A DNA stretch of 64,000 bases. Origin: Cylicocyclus nassatus (lineage: Eukaryota > Nematoda > Chromadorea > Rhabditida > Strongylidae). Every line of letters begins with the position of its first letter. Position 1 is the stretch's first letter. Both the position numbers and the translations under genes were made by a program. Below the pieces are notes generated by a model. The model was given only the letters and a program-made list of their open reading frames with translations. It searched no databases and was not told the origin of the DNA. Of the stretch, positions 23,811 to 35,345 are shown piece by piece. The stretch lies in NCBI GenBank assembly GCA_958299035.1, contig CATQJL010000316.1, positions 4,366,674-4,430,673 of the forward strand. The letters run 5' to 3'.

Positions 23811-24584
23811 CTAGAAATTCCTTGCTGTTGAGAAAGATTGAAAAAAAAACAACAACAACTTGGAGGAGTTGTCGCAAGAAAAAGCACACTTATTCACAAC
23901 GAAGACATATAATTATACTCCGCGCATTTGTGAGATTTCAAAGGTGATCTGGAGAGATAGAAAACACTTCCTTGATTTGACGTATACAGCTATAATCGAT
24001 GGTGTTTACACGAAACGCAAAAAATTCACCTGGAAAGCAGGAAACCAAACTTTAAGATGATTACAGGAAGAAGCTAATGAAAGGAAAAGGAACTGGACTT
24101 CTGATTGTGGCAAAACTCTTTATGTAGATGCCTTTTGCTGACTATTGTCTCACAAAAAGTTCATACAAAAACAAGCTTGCAACGAATACATTTCCTATGG
24201 AGGTATCTTCATTTCTGAGAGGTCAACGGACAATGCTGGAAAAATGAACAATGCAGCACCATTCAATGATCTATCATCATCAACGAGGGTGACTTTTAAG
24301 ATGACGAAGAAAAAACGTACAACTGCAAATGCAGACGCGGTGATCTTTAGGCGCGTAACAGTTTGCAAAACTACTGCCGGATGTTGCTTTATCAACGTGT
24401 AGTTCCTTCGTGTTTTCTAGTATGTAAAGGACTTTGGTAGATTGACTGAGTCATAAATGGGTCTAAGCTTCAGCATTCGAGAGCTTTGCTATCTACGCAG
24501 CAAGATCTTTTTTTAACTTTGTAGTGTTGGGCGCTATTCGGCATCCGGGCCCCAAAATTTTTTGTCATGGATTTCCCTCAAACT
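23811..24584. other. Upstream flank of UBH-4, no gene seen
   Basis: Intergenic sequence; presumably holds the UBH-4 promoter. No supported exon. The open frames on either strand are short and lack splice context. Confidence 0.35.
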
Positions 24585-24715
24585 TGGCCCAGAGGGGTTA
24601 TCTGACATGCTGATCACGAATATCACCTTCTCTCCGCAGGAAAACGCCTCCCTGCAGGGTTACGGTAGGTGCACGATAGGGGGTCAAAATCACGGATTTG
24701 CCCGAAACTTCGTCT
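24585..24715 (-). repeat. 125-bp repeat unit (left of foldback)
   Basis: Carries the diagnostic order 'cttggcccagaggggttat', 'catgctgatcacgaatat', 'tacggtaggtgcacgatagg', 'gggtcaaaatcacggatttgc', which matches the tandem units at 29287-29750 in reverse orientation. A second partial unit follows at 25600-25768. Confidence 0.6.
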
Positions 24716-24718
24716 AGA

Positions 24719-25597
24719 GACTGTATTATAGATCCCAACTGGTCATCGACTTGGAACAGTAGTCAAAACCAGGCGTAGAGGGATTGCGCAGCTGCTGTGA
24801 CTGCACAAACTTCGCTAAAAATGTCTCGTTGAGGTTGTCCTTCAGAAAGGGTGGAAATCAAGTGGTGCGCACTTGCATAAGCTGAAACTGGTAATTCAAA
24901 AAAGTACTCAAAGTTGAAGTTCAGTAATCATAATGAACCAGTCAAGATCAAAGTTGGAATTTCTAGGTTTTCGAGGTTGTTCTTCTGCATAGCTATGATT
25001 GTTCGCAAAACAAAACATAATCATGAGGCGTCTCCGAATCAGTGATAGTCAACTAGTCATGACTACATAAGATGTAGGTTAGAACCTTAATGCGCCTGCG
25101 GCATTCTGCTCGAAGGAAACCTTTATGAGGTTCATAACCTTGCAACGCGGAAGAGCGAAAACATGTAATCGAGTACATATACCGTATTCAAGTACAGGCA
25201 AGTCTCTAGTTTTATCCCACTGATGTAAGTTTGAGAACAGGCGTCTCCAGTTCAAACCGCTAAATTCTGATGTTTAAAGTTTGTTCGTAATTGTGTCCTG
25301 GCCTTTTCAAAACAGACTATGTTGAAATGAAATGGAGGACCTCGAAAACATAGAAATTCCAATTTTGATCGTGACTGGTTCATTATGATTACTGAACATC
25401 AACTTTGAGTACTTTTTTGAATTCCCAGTTTCAGCATATGCAAGTGCGCATCACTTGATTTCCATCCTTTCTGAAGGACAACCTCAGCGAGACATTTTTA
25501 GCGAAGTTTGTGCAGTCACAGCAGCTGCGCAATCCCTCTACGCCTGATTTTGACTACTGTTCCAAGTCGATGACCAGTTGGGATCTATAATACAGTC
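24719..25597. mobile_element. 0.88-kb foldback inserted in the 125-bp repeat
   Basis: GACTGTATTATAGATCCCAA at the left is inverted at the right end, and both sides carry CTAGA. The arms of about 290 bp pair closely ('ggtcatcgacttggaacagt', 'gcagctgctgtgactgcac'). No coding frame. It splits a 125-bp repeat unit, so it inserted after that repeat. Confidence 0.65.
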
Positions 25598-25993
25598 GTC
25601 TAGAGGGGTTATTTGGCACGCTGAACACGAATATGATGTTTATTTCGTGCGACATCGCCATCCGGTGGAGTTACGGTACGACTACGGTAAGGAGTCAAAA
25701 TCACGGATTTGCCCGAAACCTGGCCCAAAAGGGTTATTCGGCCCGCTGATGCCAAATATCACATTGGTTTTGAAGGTTGCTACATGGTCTTCTTCTTCTT
25801 CTTTATCTTCGCCATTGTCCCGCGGGTGCAGGGTCGGCGGTGGTGCATTTTTGCTTCCATTTGACTCGATCAGCTGCCTCTTGTGGTTTGAGTTTTGCAA
25901 TGTGCAGGTCGTTTCGAATGGTGTCCAACCAGCGTTGCTTCGGACGGCCACGTGGTCTCTTCCCCTGTGGATCTAGACGAAGTGCTGTTTTTG

Positions 25994-27427
25994 CTACTGT
26001 ATTATCTTCACTTCGTAAACGTGACCATACCATCGTAATCTGGCACCTCGCATCTTATCCGCGATAGGTGCAACTCCGAGAATGTGTCGTACATCATCGT
26101 TCGTGACGCAGTTTCTTGTCGTTAGGCCAAGTATCCATCTTATTATTCGCGTCTCCATCGTGCTCAGGATCTGCTCGTGTTTTCTGGTTGCTGGCCAACA
26201 TTCGGCTCCATACAGTACGACTGGCCTCACCACAGTCCGATACACTTTCGACTTTAGATACAACGGAATTCGTCGGTCGCAGAGTACTCCTGTTACTTGC
26301 CGCCATTTTAGCCACGCCGCGTTCGTCCTAGCACGAGCATCAGTGATCGTGTCGCAATCCGACGTCACTCGGGAGCCCAGGTATTCGAATGTCGTGACCT
26401 TCTTCAGCGGCTGCCCATCGATGCTAATTGTGCCATCGGTTTGCTCTCCGCATTCCAGGTACTCGGTCTTTGCTACGTTCAGTCGTAGGCCATATTCCGC
26501 TAATCGTGTCTTCCATCTCACAGTCGCCTCTTCAAGCTCTTGGCTCGATCCGCTTGCTAGCTCGACGTCGTCTGCGTAAAGGAGCGTCCACGGATGCGGC
26601 AGCTGAATGTCTTTGGTCACCGTGTCCATGCACAGTATAAAGAGAAGCGGTGATAGAGCCGATCCTTGGTGTACTCCGACTTGGATTGGGAATGGCGTTG
26701 ACGTTCCCACTGCACAGCGTATGGCCCCCGTCGTGTTCGTATAGAGAAGTTTGATCCAGCGAACGTACTCTTCTGGGACGTCGTGTTGTCTCAGCGCATA
26801 CCAGATCAGCCCGTATGGTATCCGATCAAATGCCTTTTCTAAATCCAGGAATGCGAAATGAATCGGAATCCGTTTCTCCAAATGCCTTTCCATCAGCAAT
26901 CGTACCGCGTGGATGGCGTTGATGGTGCCAGATCGTTTTACAAAGCCGCATTGATTCGGGGTGACCTCCACTATACTTCGAATGCGTGCGTCGATGACTC
27001 GTTCGAAGATCTTCATCGTGTGGCATAGCAAGCGTATTGGTCGACATGTTGAACAGTCGCTGACGTCGCCCTTTTCTTTCCAGATAGGGACTGTAACACT
27101 CGTAGTCCAGATTCGCGGCAACTGTCCGTCTACGATAACGCGGTTAAAGAGCGATGTGAGGTATGCCGTTCCACGCTGACCCATCATCTTCCACACTTCA
27201 GCAGGTATGTCGTCGGGTCCCGGAGCTTTTCCGCCAGACATCTTCCTCAGTGCCTGCACAACTTCTGCCTCCTCGATCCGAGATACCGGTCCAAATGTAG
27301 GGGCTCCTTGCGGTACTAACGGGTGCGGGAACTCCTCATTAAATAGCCCTTTGTAGTATTCACTCCACCGCTTGAGTATTGCCCTCGGCTTCGTCAGGAG
27401 GTTGCCCTCTGCGTCCTTAATGTGCAT
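25994..27427 (-). pseudogene. RTE reverse transcriptase domain
   Basis: A 477-residue open frame with the RT fingers/palm motifs in order: GKAPGPDDIPAEVWK, FLDLEKAFDRIP, GVHQGSALSPLLF, LLYADDVELAS (catalytic YADD), then the thumb-region VLYGAECWPATRKHEQ. It copies the element's RNA at the nicked target. The frame runs out near 26000, and the normal C-terminus (GKRPRGRPKQRW...) continues in another frame at 26033-25803. The RT core itself is uninterrupted, so the element is not ancient. Confidence 0.9.
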
Positions 27428-28102
27428 GACGTCGGTCGATGTCCTGCTTCGCTCGATGTCGTGCAGCGGCCAGTCGGTAGACCTTGTTCGCTCCAGCAGG
27501 TCCTTCCAGCTCGTCGAAGAGTCTCTTGTAGTGTGCTTGCTTTGCTTCGGCTACCGCGTGCTTCGCCTTCGAGTTCTGTTCTTATCGACGGAGGTCTTCA
27601 TTTGAGTGTGAGCGTTGCCAGGCTTTGAAAGCTTTTTTCTTCTCCTTGATCACTTGCTGGACTGACTCAGACCACCACCAGATCTGCTTGTCTACAAACC
27701 GGCGTCCTGGCTTAGTGGCTCCCTAAGTTGACTCGGCCCTCGATCGTATCTGCGAAGTAATCCGATTCCATTGCTCTTCAATCGACTCCTTATCATCCGT
27801 CGACACCCTCAAATCGTTAAGAGCATCTCTGACTTGCTGACGATGTTTGGGAAGCTTCCACCATTTGATCCTCTTTGTGGTCGTCCTTCTGGCTCGTGAA
27901 CGTAAGTGGATGCTCAGTCGAAGATCCAATACGAGCAACCGGTGTTGTGGCGCAAATGCATGTGTCGCCGTGGGTATAACCTTCGCGTTCATCGCCATCG
28001 GCCAGTGGCATCGGCGCAGCATCCAGTAGTCGATCTGAGTTGAGCGGTCTCCACTCGCGTACGTGATCAAATGTGATTCCCGCTTCTTGAAAAATGTATT
28101 TG

Positions 28103-28702
28103 CTATCGCCAAGTCGTGTGCTTCTGTTGCTTCCAGGATGCGTTCCCATTGAGATCGCCTCCTACGAAGATGTAGTCTGCAGCGTCAAATGTCCTTAGCA
28201 GGATGTCGAAGTCCCTCCAAAACACGTCCTTCTCGGCTTCGGTACATGCGGCTTGCGGGGCATAACACGAGACTTTTCGAAGCGTGGCATCATCTGCTTC
28301 GATCTTCATCGCCATCAATCTATCTGAGATGCGCGTCACTTCGGTCACTAATTCGCGGTACCTACCGCTGACGATGATCGCGACTCCGTTCTGGCGGCTG
28401 CTATCTCCCGTGTAGTATAAGCGATATCCGTCGCCGATGTCCTTAGCCTGCCTCCCTTTCCATTTCGTTTCCTGTACACATGCGATGTCGACGTGTCGCT
28501 CCTTCAGCCTATCGCATATCTCCCGACTGCGGCTCGTCAGCGTTCCTATATTAATCGTCGCTAGTCGGATTTCCTGGACTCGCTTCTTTGGCCTGCCTCG
28601 TCCGGGGGCAGGTAGCCCTAGCTCACTATTCGCGCCATGCGGGCAATGACGCGCGTCGCCTCCGAGGGACGCTCTAGCAGCTTGACAAAAATCCGCAATA
28701 GT
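28103..28702 (-). pseudogene. RTE endonuclease domain
   Basis: Visible motifs are LATINIGTLTS, the VQETKW metal-binding Glu, the SGRY loop and GGDLNGN. These are the endonuclease/exonuclease/phosphatase fold of non-LTR elements, which nicks target DNA to prime reverse transcription. The frame shifts near 28110-28140: downstream residues (QIDYWMLRR, the usual TQIDY motif) are read in a different frame at 28112-27723, which ends in a stop before the RT. Confidence 0.8.
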
Positions 28703-28987
28703 CCGATGCATGTGACACGACTGATTCGTACAGTCCCCGGCGCGTCGCTTCGCCTGACGGGACAGTGCCCTCGTCGTTTGCCGGGGTTGATCCCCGTTGC
28801 CAGCCGGCACCGCGGGGAGGTGACGATGGGACTTTGCCGGCCTTTGAAGGTTGCTACATGGTAACGGGTGTAAAACATAGTTCTGCCTGAAACGGATGTA
28901 CGGCAATTCGGACGATCGTGAAGCTTTGCACACATCACCTTCGCGCGCTACATACCCTGTTGCGGCTTTTGCCTAAGCAAAGCAAGG

Positions 28988-29273
28988 GGAAATCGTCGTC
29001 TCCCCGCGATAGATGGGGCGCGTCGTCTGCAAAGTCCGTAGACGTGCGTATTTCGTACGGTATTAGCTATGGCGTGGCATGTATATACATGCCACGTCTA
29101 AATGTTAGATCTTCATCATATAGCATTAGTTTTTGTACTCTCTAACTGCCAAAAACTGCCACGCGCATACTTGGCAACGTTGGCAAAGCCATGCCGGCTA
29201 GCACCGTACGAAACACGCACATCTACGGACTTTGCAGACGACACGCCCCATCTATCTCGGGGAGACGACGATA
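28988..29273. mobile_element. AATCGTCGTCTCCCCG foldback
   Basis: The left arm AATCGTCGTCTCCCCGCGAT and the right arm are near-perfect inverted copies for about 75 bp ('tctgcaaagtccgtagac'). The loop contains a perfect palindrome TGGCATGTATATACATGCCA. No open frame of note. Confidence 0.65.
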
Positions 29274-29286
29274 TATTTGCCGATTT

Positions 29287-29750
29287 GTGATTTTGACCCC
29301 TGCCGTAAAGCTACCGTAACCATGCAGGGAGACGTTTTCGTGCGGAGAAAGTTTGACATTTCTCATCAGCATGTCATACCCCCTCTGCGCGAAGTTACAG
29401 CGGATTTTGAGATTTTGACCCCCTACCGTATACCCACCGTAACCCGAGAAAATGACGCTACGGTACAAAATCAATATGATACTCAGCATGAGCAGGCCGA
29501 ATAACCCCTCTGGGCCAAGTTTCGGGCAAATCCGTGATTTTGACCCCCTACCGTATACCCACCGTAACCCGAGAAAATGACGCTACGGTACAAAAGCAAT
29601 ATGATATTCAGCATGAGCAGGCCGAATAACCCCTCTGGGCCAAGTTTCGGGCAAATCCGTGATTTTGACTCCCTACCGTGCACCTACCGTAATCCTGCAG
29701 GGAGGCGTTTTCCTGCGGAGAAAAGGTGATATTCATGATCAGCATGTCGG
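29287..29750 (-). repeat. Tandem array of 125-bp units
   Basis: The 'accgta' landmark recurs at about 29302, 29425, 29550 and 29675 (spacings 123, 125 and 125 bp). Each unit holds 'cagcatg', 'ggccaagtttcgggcaaatc' and 'gtgattttgacccc'. The two middle units are nearly identical. Single units at about 1690-1880, 24585 and 25600 show the family is dispersed. Confidence 0.75.
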
Positions 29751-29756
29751 GTGTGT

Positions 29757-30224
29757 GCCCTTCTGAACCGCTTCGTCCTAGAGTTAATTACTCGGTCCGG
29801 GCGGCGCTAATTACTTTGCCTTTCTTATAATCTATCAGAGTTTTCAAATATTTCTGAGCATTTCAAGGCAAGCGAGGCACACGAATAATGATAGTGACGA
29901 TTTGAATTATGAAGACAGAAAGTTTGAAAAGTTGCGTTTTTTTACTGGGCTTTCGTGACTTCTTGCCATTCCCACTTTCGAAACACCATGAAGTCTGCAC
30001 GTGTAAGCTAAAGAATTCACCTAAGCCGCCCACGTATAACATTTTTTAGTTTCATGGAAAACTCGAAATCTTGTTTAATTCTTTTCATCATGAGAACGCC
30101 TCTGCAGTCCACTTCAGATGTCTCTAACGACAGCATAGCTCTCGCCTACCCAGGCGCCACGGCACCGCCGACCAATCAGAGGCGCGCAGTAATTAGGCTG
30201 CTAATGCTAGCGGTTCAGAAGGGC
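29757..30224. mobile_element. GCCCTTCTGAACCGCT terminal-inverted-repeat element
   Basis: GCCCTTCTGAACCGCT at the left and AGCGGTTCAGAAGGGC at the right are perfect 16-bp inverted ends. Further pairing occurs inside (TTAATTAC / GTAATTAG). It lies inside a broken 125-bp unit: 'cagcatgtc' is found on both sides. 468 bp, no transposase. Confidence 0.7.
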
Positions 30225-31635
30225 CGTCTCCCCAGCATGTCAGATAACCCCCCTGGACCAATTCCGTTTGCCAGTTAAGGCACACAGATAGGATGCAGGG
30301 CAAAAAACTGAAGACAGCCGACTGCCTCACCCCAGCTATGTGCGAGTGTCCGTTTGAATGCAGCGAAAAAAGTTTGTTAAACCGATTCTAGTTTAGAACC
30401 TGAAGAGCCAAAGCCCAATCCTCAACAGAACAAACAAGGCCGCTTGGTTTCAAAGATTTTGGGCGCTTCTCAGACGATGTCCATTAGACTTGAAGGCACG
30501 CTTGTTACCTGCGAAAATTATTTTCATTAGATCAGGCTTGCTATCGCCAAACAACATGACTTCTAATCTTCTCGAGCAGCTAATAAACATAACCTCAAAG
30601 TTTCGGATGCCATCCAACATTAGATGATGGTTTTCTTGAGCATAACTCGATCGACAGCCCTCTCCTGCTTTTCTTACAAACTGAGGTACTCAGACAATGG
30701 GGGATTTGTGGAAGTTCCGCCGGGTCACCTGCGAAGTTCCGTAAACGTGCTGTAGAAGTTCCCAATTAAGATGCTGCGGAATTTCCGAAGAATGCGAACA
30801 CAACAGCAAATGAGAACAGCTAAGCAAAATTTGAACTTTACTACATCGACTGACCTATTATCCCCTGAACTACGGATAACGTGTTGTTCGATAATGCACT
30901 CTAGTTGGGCGAGGCAATATCGTGCGAGACGATACTTACAAACCCTGCGGAAGTACCGTGTCAAAATCGTGCAAAACCGCTGGCACTATCCGGAAGTTCC
31001 GCATGTAGGAAGTCTTGCGAAAGTTCTTGCTTTCGCCAGTCTGACGTGAAAATCCTGCGGAAGTCCCCATTTTCCACGTTTCGCTTTTGCAACTGTAACA
31101 AAATTCTGCGGAACCGCTGCAAATTTTGTTTGTCTTAAGGGAGGTGGAGGACTATATGTCGCCGAATTTGGAAGAGTCCCGCGCGGATTCCCTGCAGGAA
31201 CGCATGTCCGAGCATGTACAACGGTGCGTATTTGTCGCAAATGACCGCGGGGACCGCCCTTTTTCGGCGACATATGGTCGTCTACCCTCTTGCGGGACTT
31301 CCGATGAATTATCTGAGAATAGAGTGAGTGCACAATGTTATTTTTCGGATGGGTCTGGACTTCTCAGCAGAACCCTGTACACAGCAGTAGAGTCAAACTA
31401 GTCAGAATGTGTTTATATGATTTCCGTCACGAAAGGCCTAAAAGAAAGCCTCGCCAATTGCAAACTTTATCTGACTTTTGTGCTTTCGAAGGCAAGATCT
31501 GTGCTACTCATCGCCGAAATTTGTTTGAAGCGCGCGCATCAGAAGCCGATCGACCATGACTTCAGTTACCTGTCAGCCATGGTGGGTGCGTTCCTTCAGC
31601 GTGAGGGCGTTAGTAGTAGCCAAAAGATGGTAATA
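30225..31635. other. Spacer with short 'gcggaagttcc' repeats
   Basis: The 11-mer-like GCGGAAGTTCC recurs with variation about ten times between 30709 and 31115. A small foldback (ATATGTCGCCGAA at 31153, complement at 31260) follows. No supported exon. Confidence 0.4.
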
Positions 31636-32704
31636 GGGTGAACGGTAAAAGTGGGACACCTAGAGAATAGCTGTACATTTTTCAAGGAAGAGAAGTGATT
31701 GAACCTTCCAAGTTTGAAAGATATTCGAATATTTTATTCTCTTTTAGACTACACCCATATAAGGTCATCAGCATACTTAATAGTTTTCATACTTGCTGAA
31801 ATGCAAAGTTAGTCACTTCGACAAATTATAAACTTCGACCAGTATCTGCCAAGTGAAGCATGTGAGACCATCCAAAATAACACTGCTACAATGGGTGAAG
31901 GTACAGTCACCAAACTCACAATGGCTTGCCTGCCGCAACGCTTGAAGTAAGAAGATATGGTCATTTTCCGGAACGAAGATGCATGTTATTTACTTCTTTG
32001 CAAGTGAACGTATGTTATCTGGCTATCATCTGATAGAGCTTTTTATGCTTAATCTAACCATATGCAGTTTACCTCAGATTTCATCTATCCTTAGGAGAAA
32101 ATAGAAGTTGAAACATGATCTTTTGGTTTTTACTGCGCCAAAAAATCGCGACTTTTCAAGCACCCTAATTTCACGCGTACAAGGCGCACCTTTTTTGATT
32201 TTTCAACAAAGCCGCTCAATCGCTTCAACCTGTTTCGGAAAGCGAACGTTAAACCGTTCAATTCTCTCAGGCAATACGGAGCCCGGTATAGGGCTTTATG
32301 GTCGCGAAGGGTTGTGGCGTGTTTGGGCTGGTGGAATTTTGGAAAAAAAAATCCCCCGCGCCTTTCACGTGTGAAATTAGGGTATTTTGCTTCTTTATTC
32401 AGAAATAGAAGCGAGTCCTATAAGTTCAATGTTATTGTTTGAAAGAGCATGAAGAGCTTTTTTGAATGAGTCTGCTTTATAAATTTACGGTATAACAGCG
32501 CAAGTTTGAGAATGTTTAAAAAATCATGTCCAAGTTCTTCACGACGCCACGGCGCAGAGAGGAACACATAACACGTACCAGAATAATAGGCAAAGGCTGC
32601 TTATGTAAGTGACGTTCAAGTTGCAGCCTACTTGCTCTTGATCGAAACGAAAAGTCTCAAAATGTAGTAAAAAATCAAGCTGTCCCATTTTTTGCAGTTC
32701 ACCC
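31636..32704. mobile_element. GGGTGAAC DNA transposon remnant
   Basis: Left GGGTGAACGGTAAAAGTGGG and right GTTCACCC (with complement of AAAATGGGACA) are flanked by TA. 1069 bp, no transposase frame. A nested foldback (CCTAATTTCACGCGTACAAG at 32164, complement ending at 32383) sits inside. Confidence 0.7.
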
Positions 32705-32760
32705 TAATATTTTGAAATATGAGTTCATGCTGTTTCTGTGTGCTTGAGTAAAACTTTTAT

Positions 32761-32842
32761 TTCGCATCGAATTTCTAATAGAAGAAAATCAGGCTTGAAG
32801 GTTCGCATCGAATTTCTAATAGAAGAAAATCAGGCTTGAAGG
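32761..32842. repeat. 41-bp perfect tandem duplication
   Basis: The block beginning TTCGCATCGAATTTCTAATA is repeated directly at 32802 with no differences in the part compared. Confidence 0.85.
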
Positions 32843-33417
32843 CTTTCAAGACGTTCTATTCATTCGTAGAGGAATTCAACATCATTTTCACTCTAGAACA
32901 AAACAGGAAATTTCTCGATGGACTGGCTCCGGTGAGAAAAGATTAACACAGCTACGAAAGTTCAGTCAGCCTTTAGATGCTTACGACGACCTCACGTAGG
33001 TCACAGCCTGCAAAGCGCGATCAGATTTCGGCTTGCTCCGAATGTGCGTATAGTGTGTATTAAAACGCAAATTAGCTGATGTTTACGTAATTCTCGTGCC
33101 CCTATACACTGATAAATATACAACTCTTGCTTGTCTTATCTTTGTCGTGTCATTTTGGGTTAACAAAGCCCAAGAGTCTCAACTCCCACAAAATTCGGTG
33201 CACTGATTGGGGAAACCCGGCCGCTTTTGTGACAGGCGAGCACTCTCCCACTGAACAACCAATGCTCTTCGGACCACCTTTTACAGCTTCGTTCCAGCTC
33301 TGGCGTGCCTCGGTTGTCGTGTGCTTTCGCTCGTGCTCATGCTATGCGAACCGCACCTAACTTCCTTCTAGCACGGATACACCCTCTATCTATGAGACTG
33401 GTATGCCGCGAGAGGTA

Positions 33418-33636
33418 TGCCTTAGGCCCCGGTCAGACTTCACGCGACTTAATCGTCGCGATCTAATCGCCAAGATTTCCATTCATTTTCATTTCACATT
33501 CAAAAATTTCGGGCTGGAAAAGTATCACAACCGAATGAAAGCTGATCAGCATGGAATGATGTTGTAACAGTTGTCTCCTCGCGATTCAGTCGCGACGATC
33601 AAATCGCGTGAAGTCTGCCCGGGGCCTTAGGCCTTA
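33418..33636. mobile_element. GCCTTAGGCCC MITE, copy 1
   Basis: GCCTTAGGCCCCGGTCAGAC on the left and the complement of GCCTAAGGCCCCGGGCAGAC on the right, followed inside by the TTCACGCGA inverted block. About 220 bp. A diverged copy is at 39433-39670 in a presenilin intron. Confidence 0.7.
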
Positions 33637-33639
33637 AAC

Positions 33640-34420
33640 TTAACGGGACTGTGAGCGAATCAAAAAGTACGGCCAACTTAATCTGGATGTACATGCACCT
33701 GCAGTAGATATCGGTACCGCGTGATGCCTGCTGCCCCTCCCAGCTTGCCGTTTCATCGAAGTAGCAAATAGACCTATGTCGCGGCTCCGCGATGCGAGCG
33801 CTCTTAGAAGTAAGAGGTCGGGAGGCTGTAACTTGGCACATAACAAGACTTTCTTATATTTACACTATTCTCAATTCGGTGTTAAACGCGAACAGGAAGA
33901 AGGCTAGGTTAGAGTTTCACAAATGCATGGATCAGATCAATTATCATTATGATGGATGGCCTACATTCACGCTTTGAAGGCTGCTTACCTGCACTCGATA
34001 TTACGAGCCAAATGTTACTCATTTTTACCCTTAACATCAAGTTAACGCAAGTTGTTATCTAGTTGAAGTGTTTGCACTTACGAACGACGAAATGTTACGT
34101 TAGACTCCATCAACACTTTACACATTGAGCAAAAAGAATGCAACATACTCCTTAATCCACAACACCATTCGCGCCATTTGAAGCAACTGAAATTTAGCCA
34201 CTCGCCCTCACGGCACAAACTTTAGCAGGGATAATTTTCATGGTGATCATCATGTTCATGAAACTAATACGCCCAAAAATAATTGCAATCTTATGCAAAG
34301 TTATGTGCTGTTACAAGCAGCAATTATACGAAAACGTATGGGCTTGGAAGACAGTAGAAAATAAACACGCGAAAAGTTTCCAAACCAGTCGTTTAATCCG
34401 CCGCTGAGGTGCGAGGTATG
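33640..34420. other. Spacer, no gene seen
   Basis: No splice-supported exon and no clear repeat boundary on either strand. Confidence 0.35.
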
Positions 34421-34429
34421 TACGTAGAC

Positions 34430-34775
34430 GCTCCCCTCCAGTGGCGCCCCCCCCCCCGAGAATGGGTCGCGAAATTTTTGAAAATTACTTATATGGGCTA
34501 CAAAAATGTGCAAGTGACTTGTTTATTTTTGTGAATAATTGAAATAATTTTTAAAAATTTTTAAAAATTCAAATTAGCCTTGTAAAAAAATTTTTTTCGG
34601 GGCGTGACTGAAGCCACGCCCCCTTTTTCCGGGTTTTGGGGGTCGGAGACCCGCAAAAGTTTTAAGAAGCACCCCAAAAAATTTTTCGGAGCGTGGCTAA
34701 CGCCACGCACCTTCTTTAGAAAAAATTTTTTGTCGCCCCCCCCCCGGAGCCGAAATCCTGGGTACGCCACTGCTC
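34430..34775. repeat. G-tract interspersed repeat, copy 2
   Basis: Contains 'gtggcgcccccccccccg', 'gtcgcgaaattt', 'aagtgacttgttta', 'gtgaataattgaaataattt', the CGTGACTGAAGCCACG hairpin, 'gtggctaacgccac' and the 'gccactg' end. This is the fullest of the copies and the best one to define the family. Confidence 0.65.
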
Positions 34776-34854
34776 CCCTCCTGTATCAAAATCACCCGCG
34801 TAATTGAGCATGACGAAAAGGCACAAAGGCGTCATGGTAAAATCTAGAGTTATT

Positions 34855-35345
34855 AGGTCGGTCCGGAAGTTTTGTGGTTTTTCTTCAAAAATCGTAACTT
34901 TTCATTTTTTTGGACAGATTTGCTTTGCTGTAAATTTAAGGAAGGGGAAACCTTCTACTTTGTAGTGCTATCTTAGCAATGTTCTCCCGGGCACTGGCTG
35001 CAGAGAACAAATTGGATTGAAGAAGACATTCAAGCTTTGATCATTTCAAGTTAGGCCGCCAAAAATCTGAAACGTTGCAGATGAATCCGAAATCGCCAAT
35101 CGTAAGTACTATGACTTAGCTTTTGCAGCTGTGAAAAGGCTGTTTGAGCGTTTCTATGAGAAGTTATGAATTTCGAATTTTCAGAAAAAGCTAATTGATT
35201 TGTGACTTTTCCTGAAAATCTTAACTTCTCACAGAAACGTCCAAACATCACATACTCTTCACATTTACAAAGAGTAGTTCGAAAAACTTACGTACTGACG
35301 ATTGTAGGCTTTTTACAGCCTTCCAGGTTTTTGGTGACCTAACCT
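34855..35345. mobile_element. TTAGGTCGGTCCGGAAGT foldback
   Basis: The left end TTAGGTCGGTCCGGAAGTTT follows a TA. The right end is less clear ('gacctaacct'). The inner arms (about 35090-35290) are inverted copies ('gagaagttatgaa' / 'ttaacttctc'). Related to the POFUT1-intron element. Confidence 0.55.

Larger units (their letters stand above)
25789..28842 (-). mobile_element. RTE-type non-LTR retrotransposon, broken frames
   Basis: It lies between two identical 20-bp copies of TTTGAAGGTTGCTACATGGT (25769-25788, 28843-28862), a target-site duplication. Transcript order on the minus strand: an apurinic-type endonuclease (about 28600-28130), a linker, then the reverse transcriptase (27427-25994) and a C-terminal piece in another frame (26033-25803). 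The 3' end is an (AAG)n run, a short-repeat tail as in RTE elements. At least two frameshifts and internal stops break the single ORF. Confidence 0.85.

Noticed and set aside
25578..27605. Plus-strand frames opposite the RTE element
   Set aside because: Shadows of the minus-strand reverse transcriptase frame.
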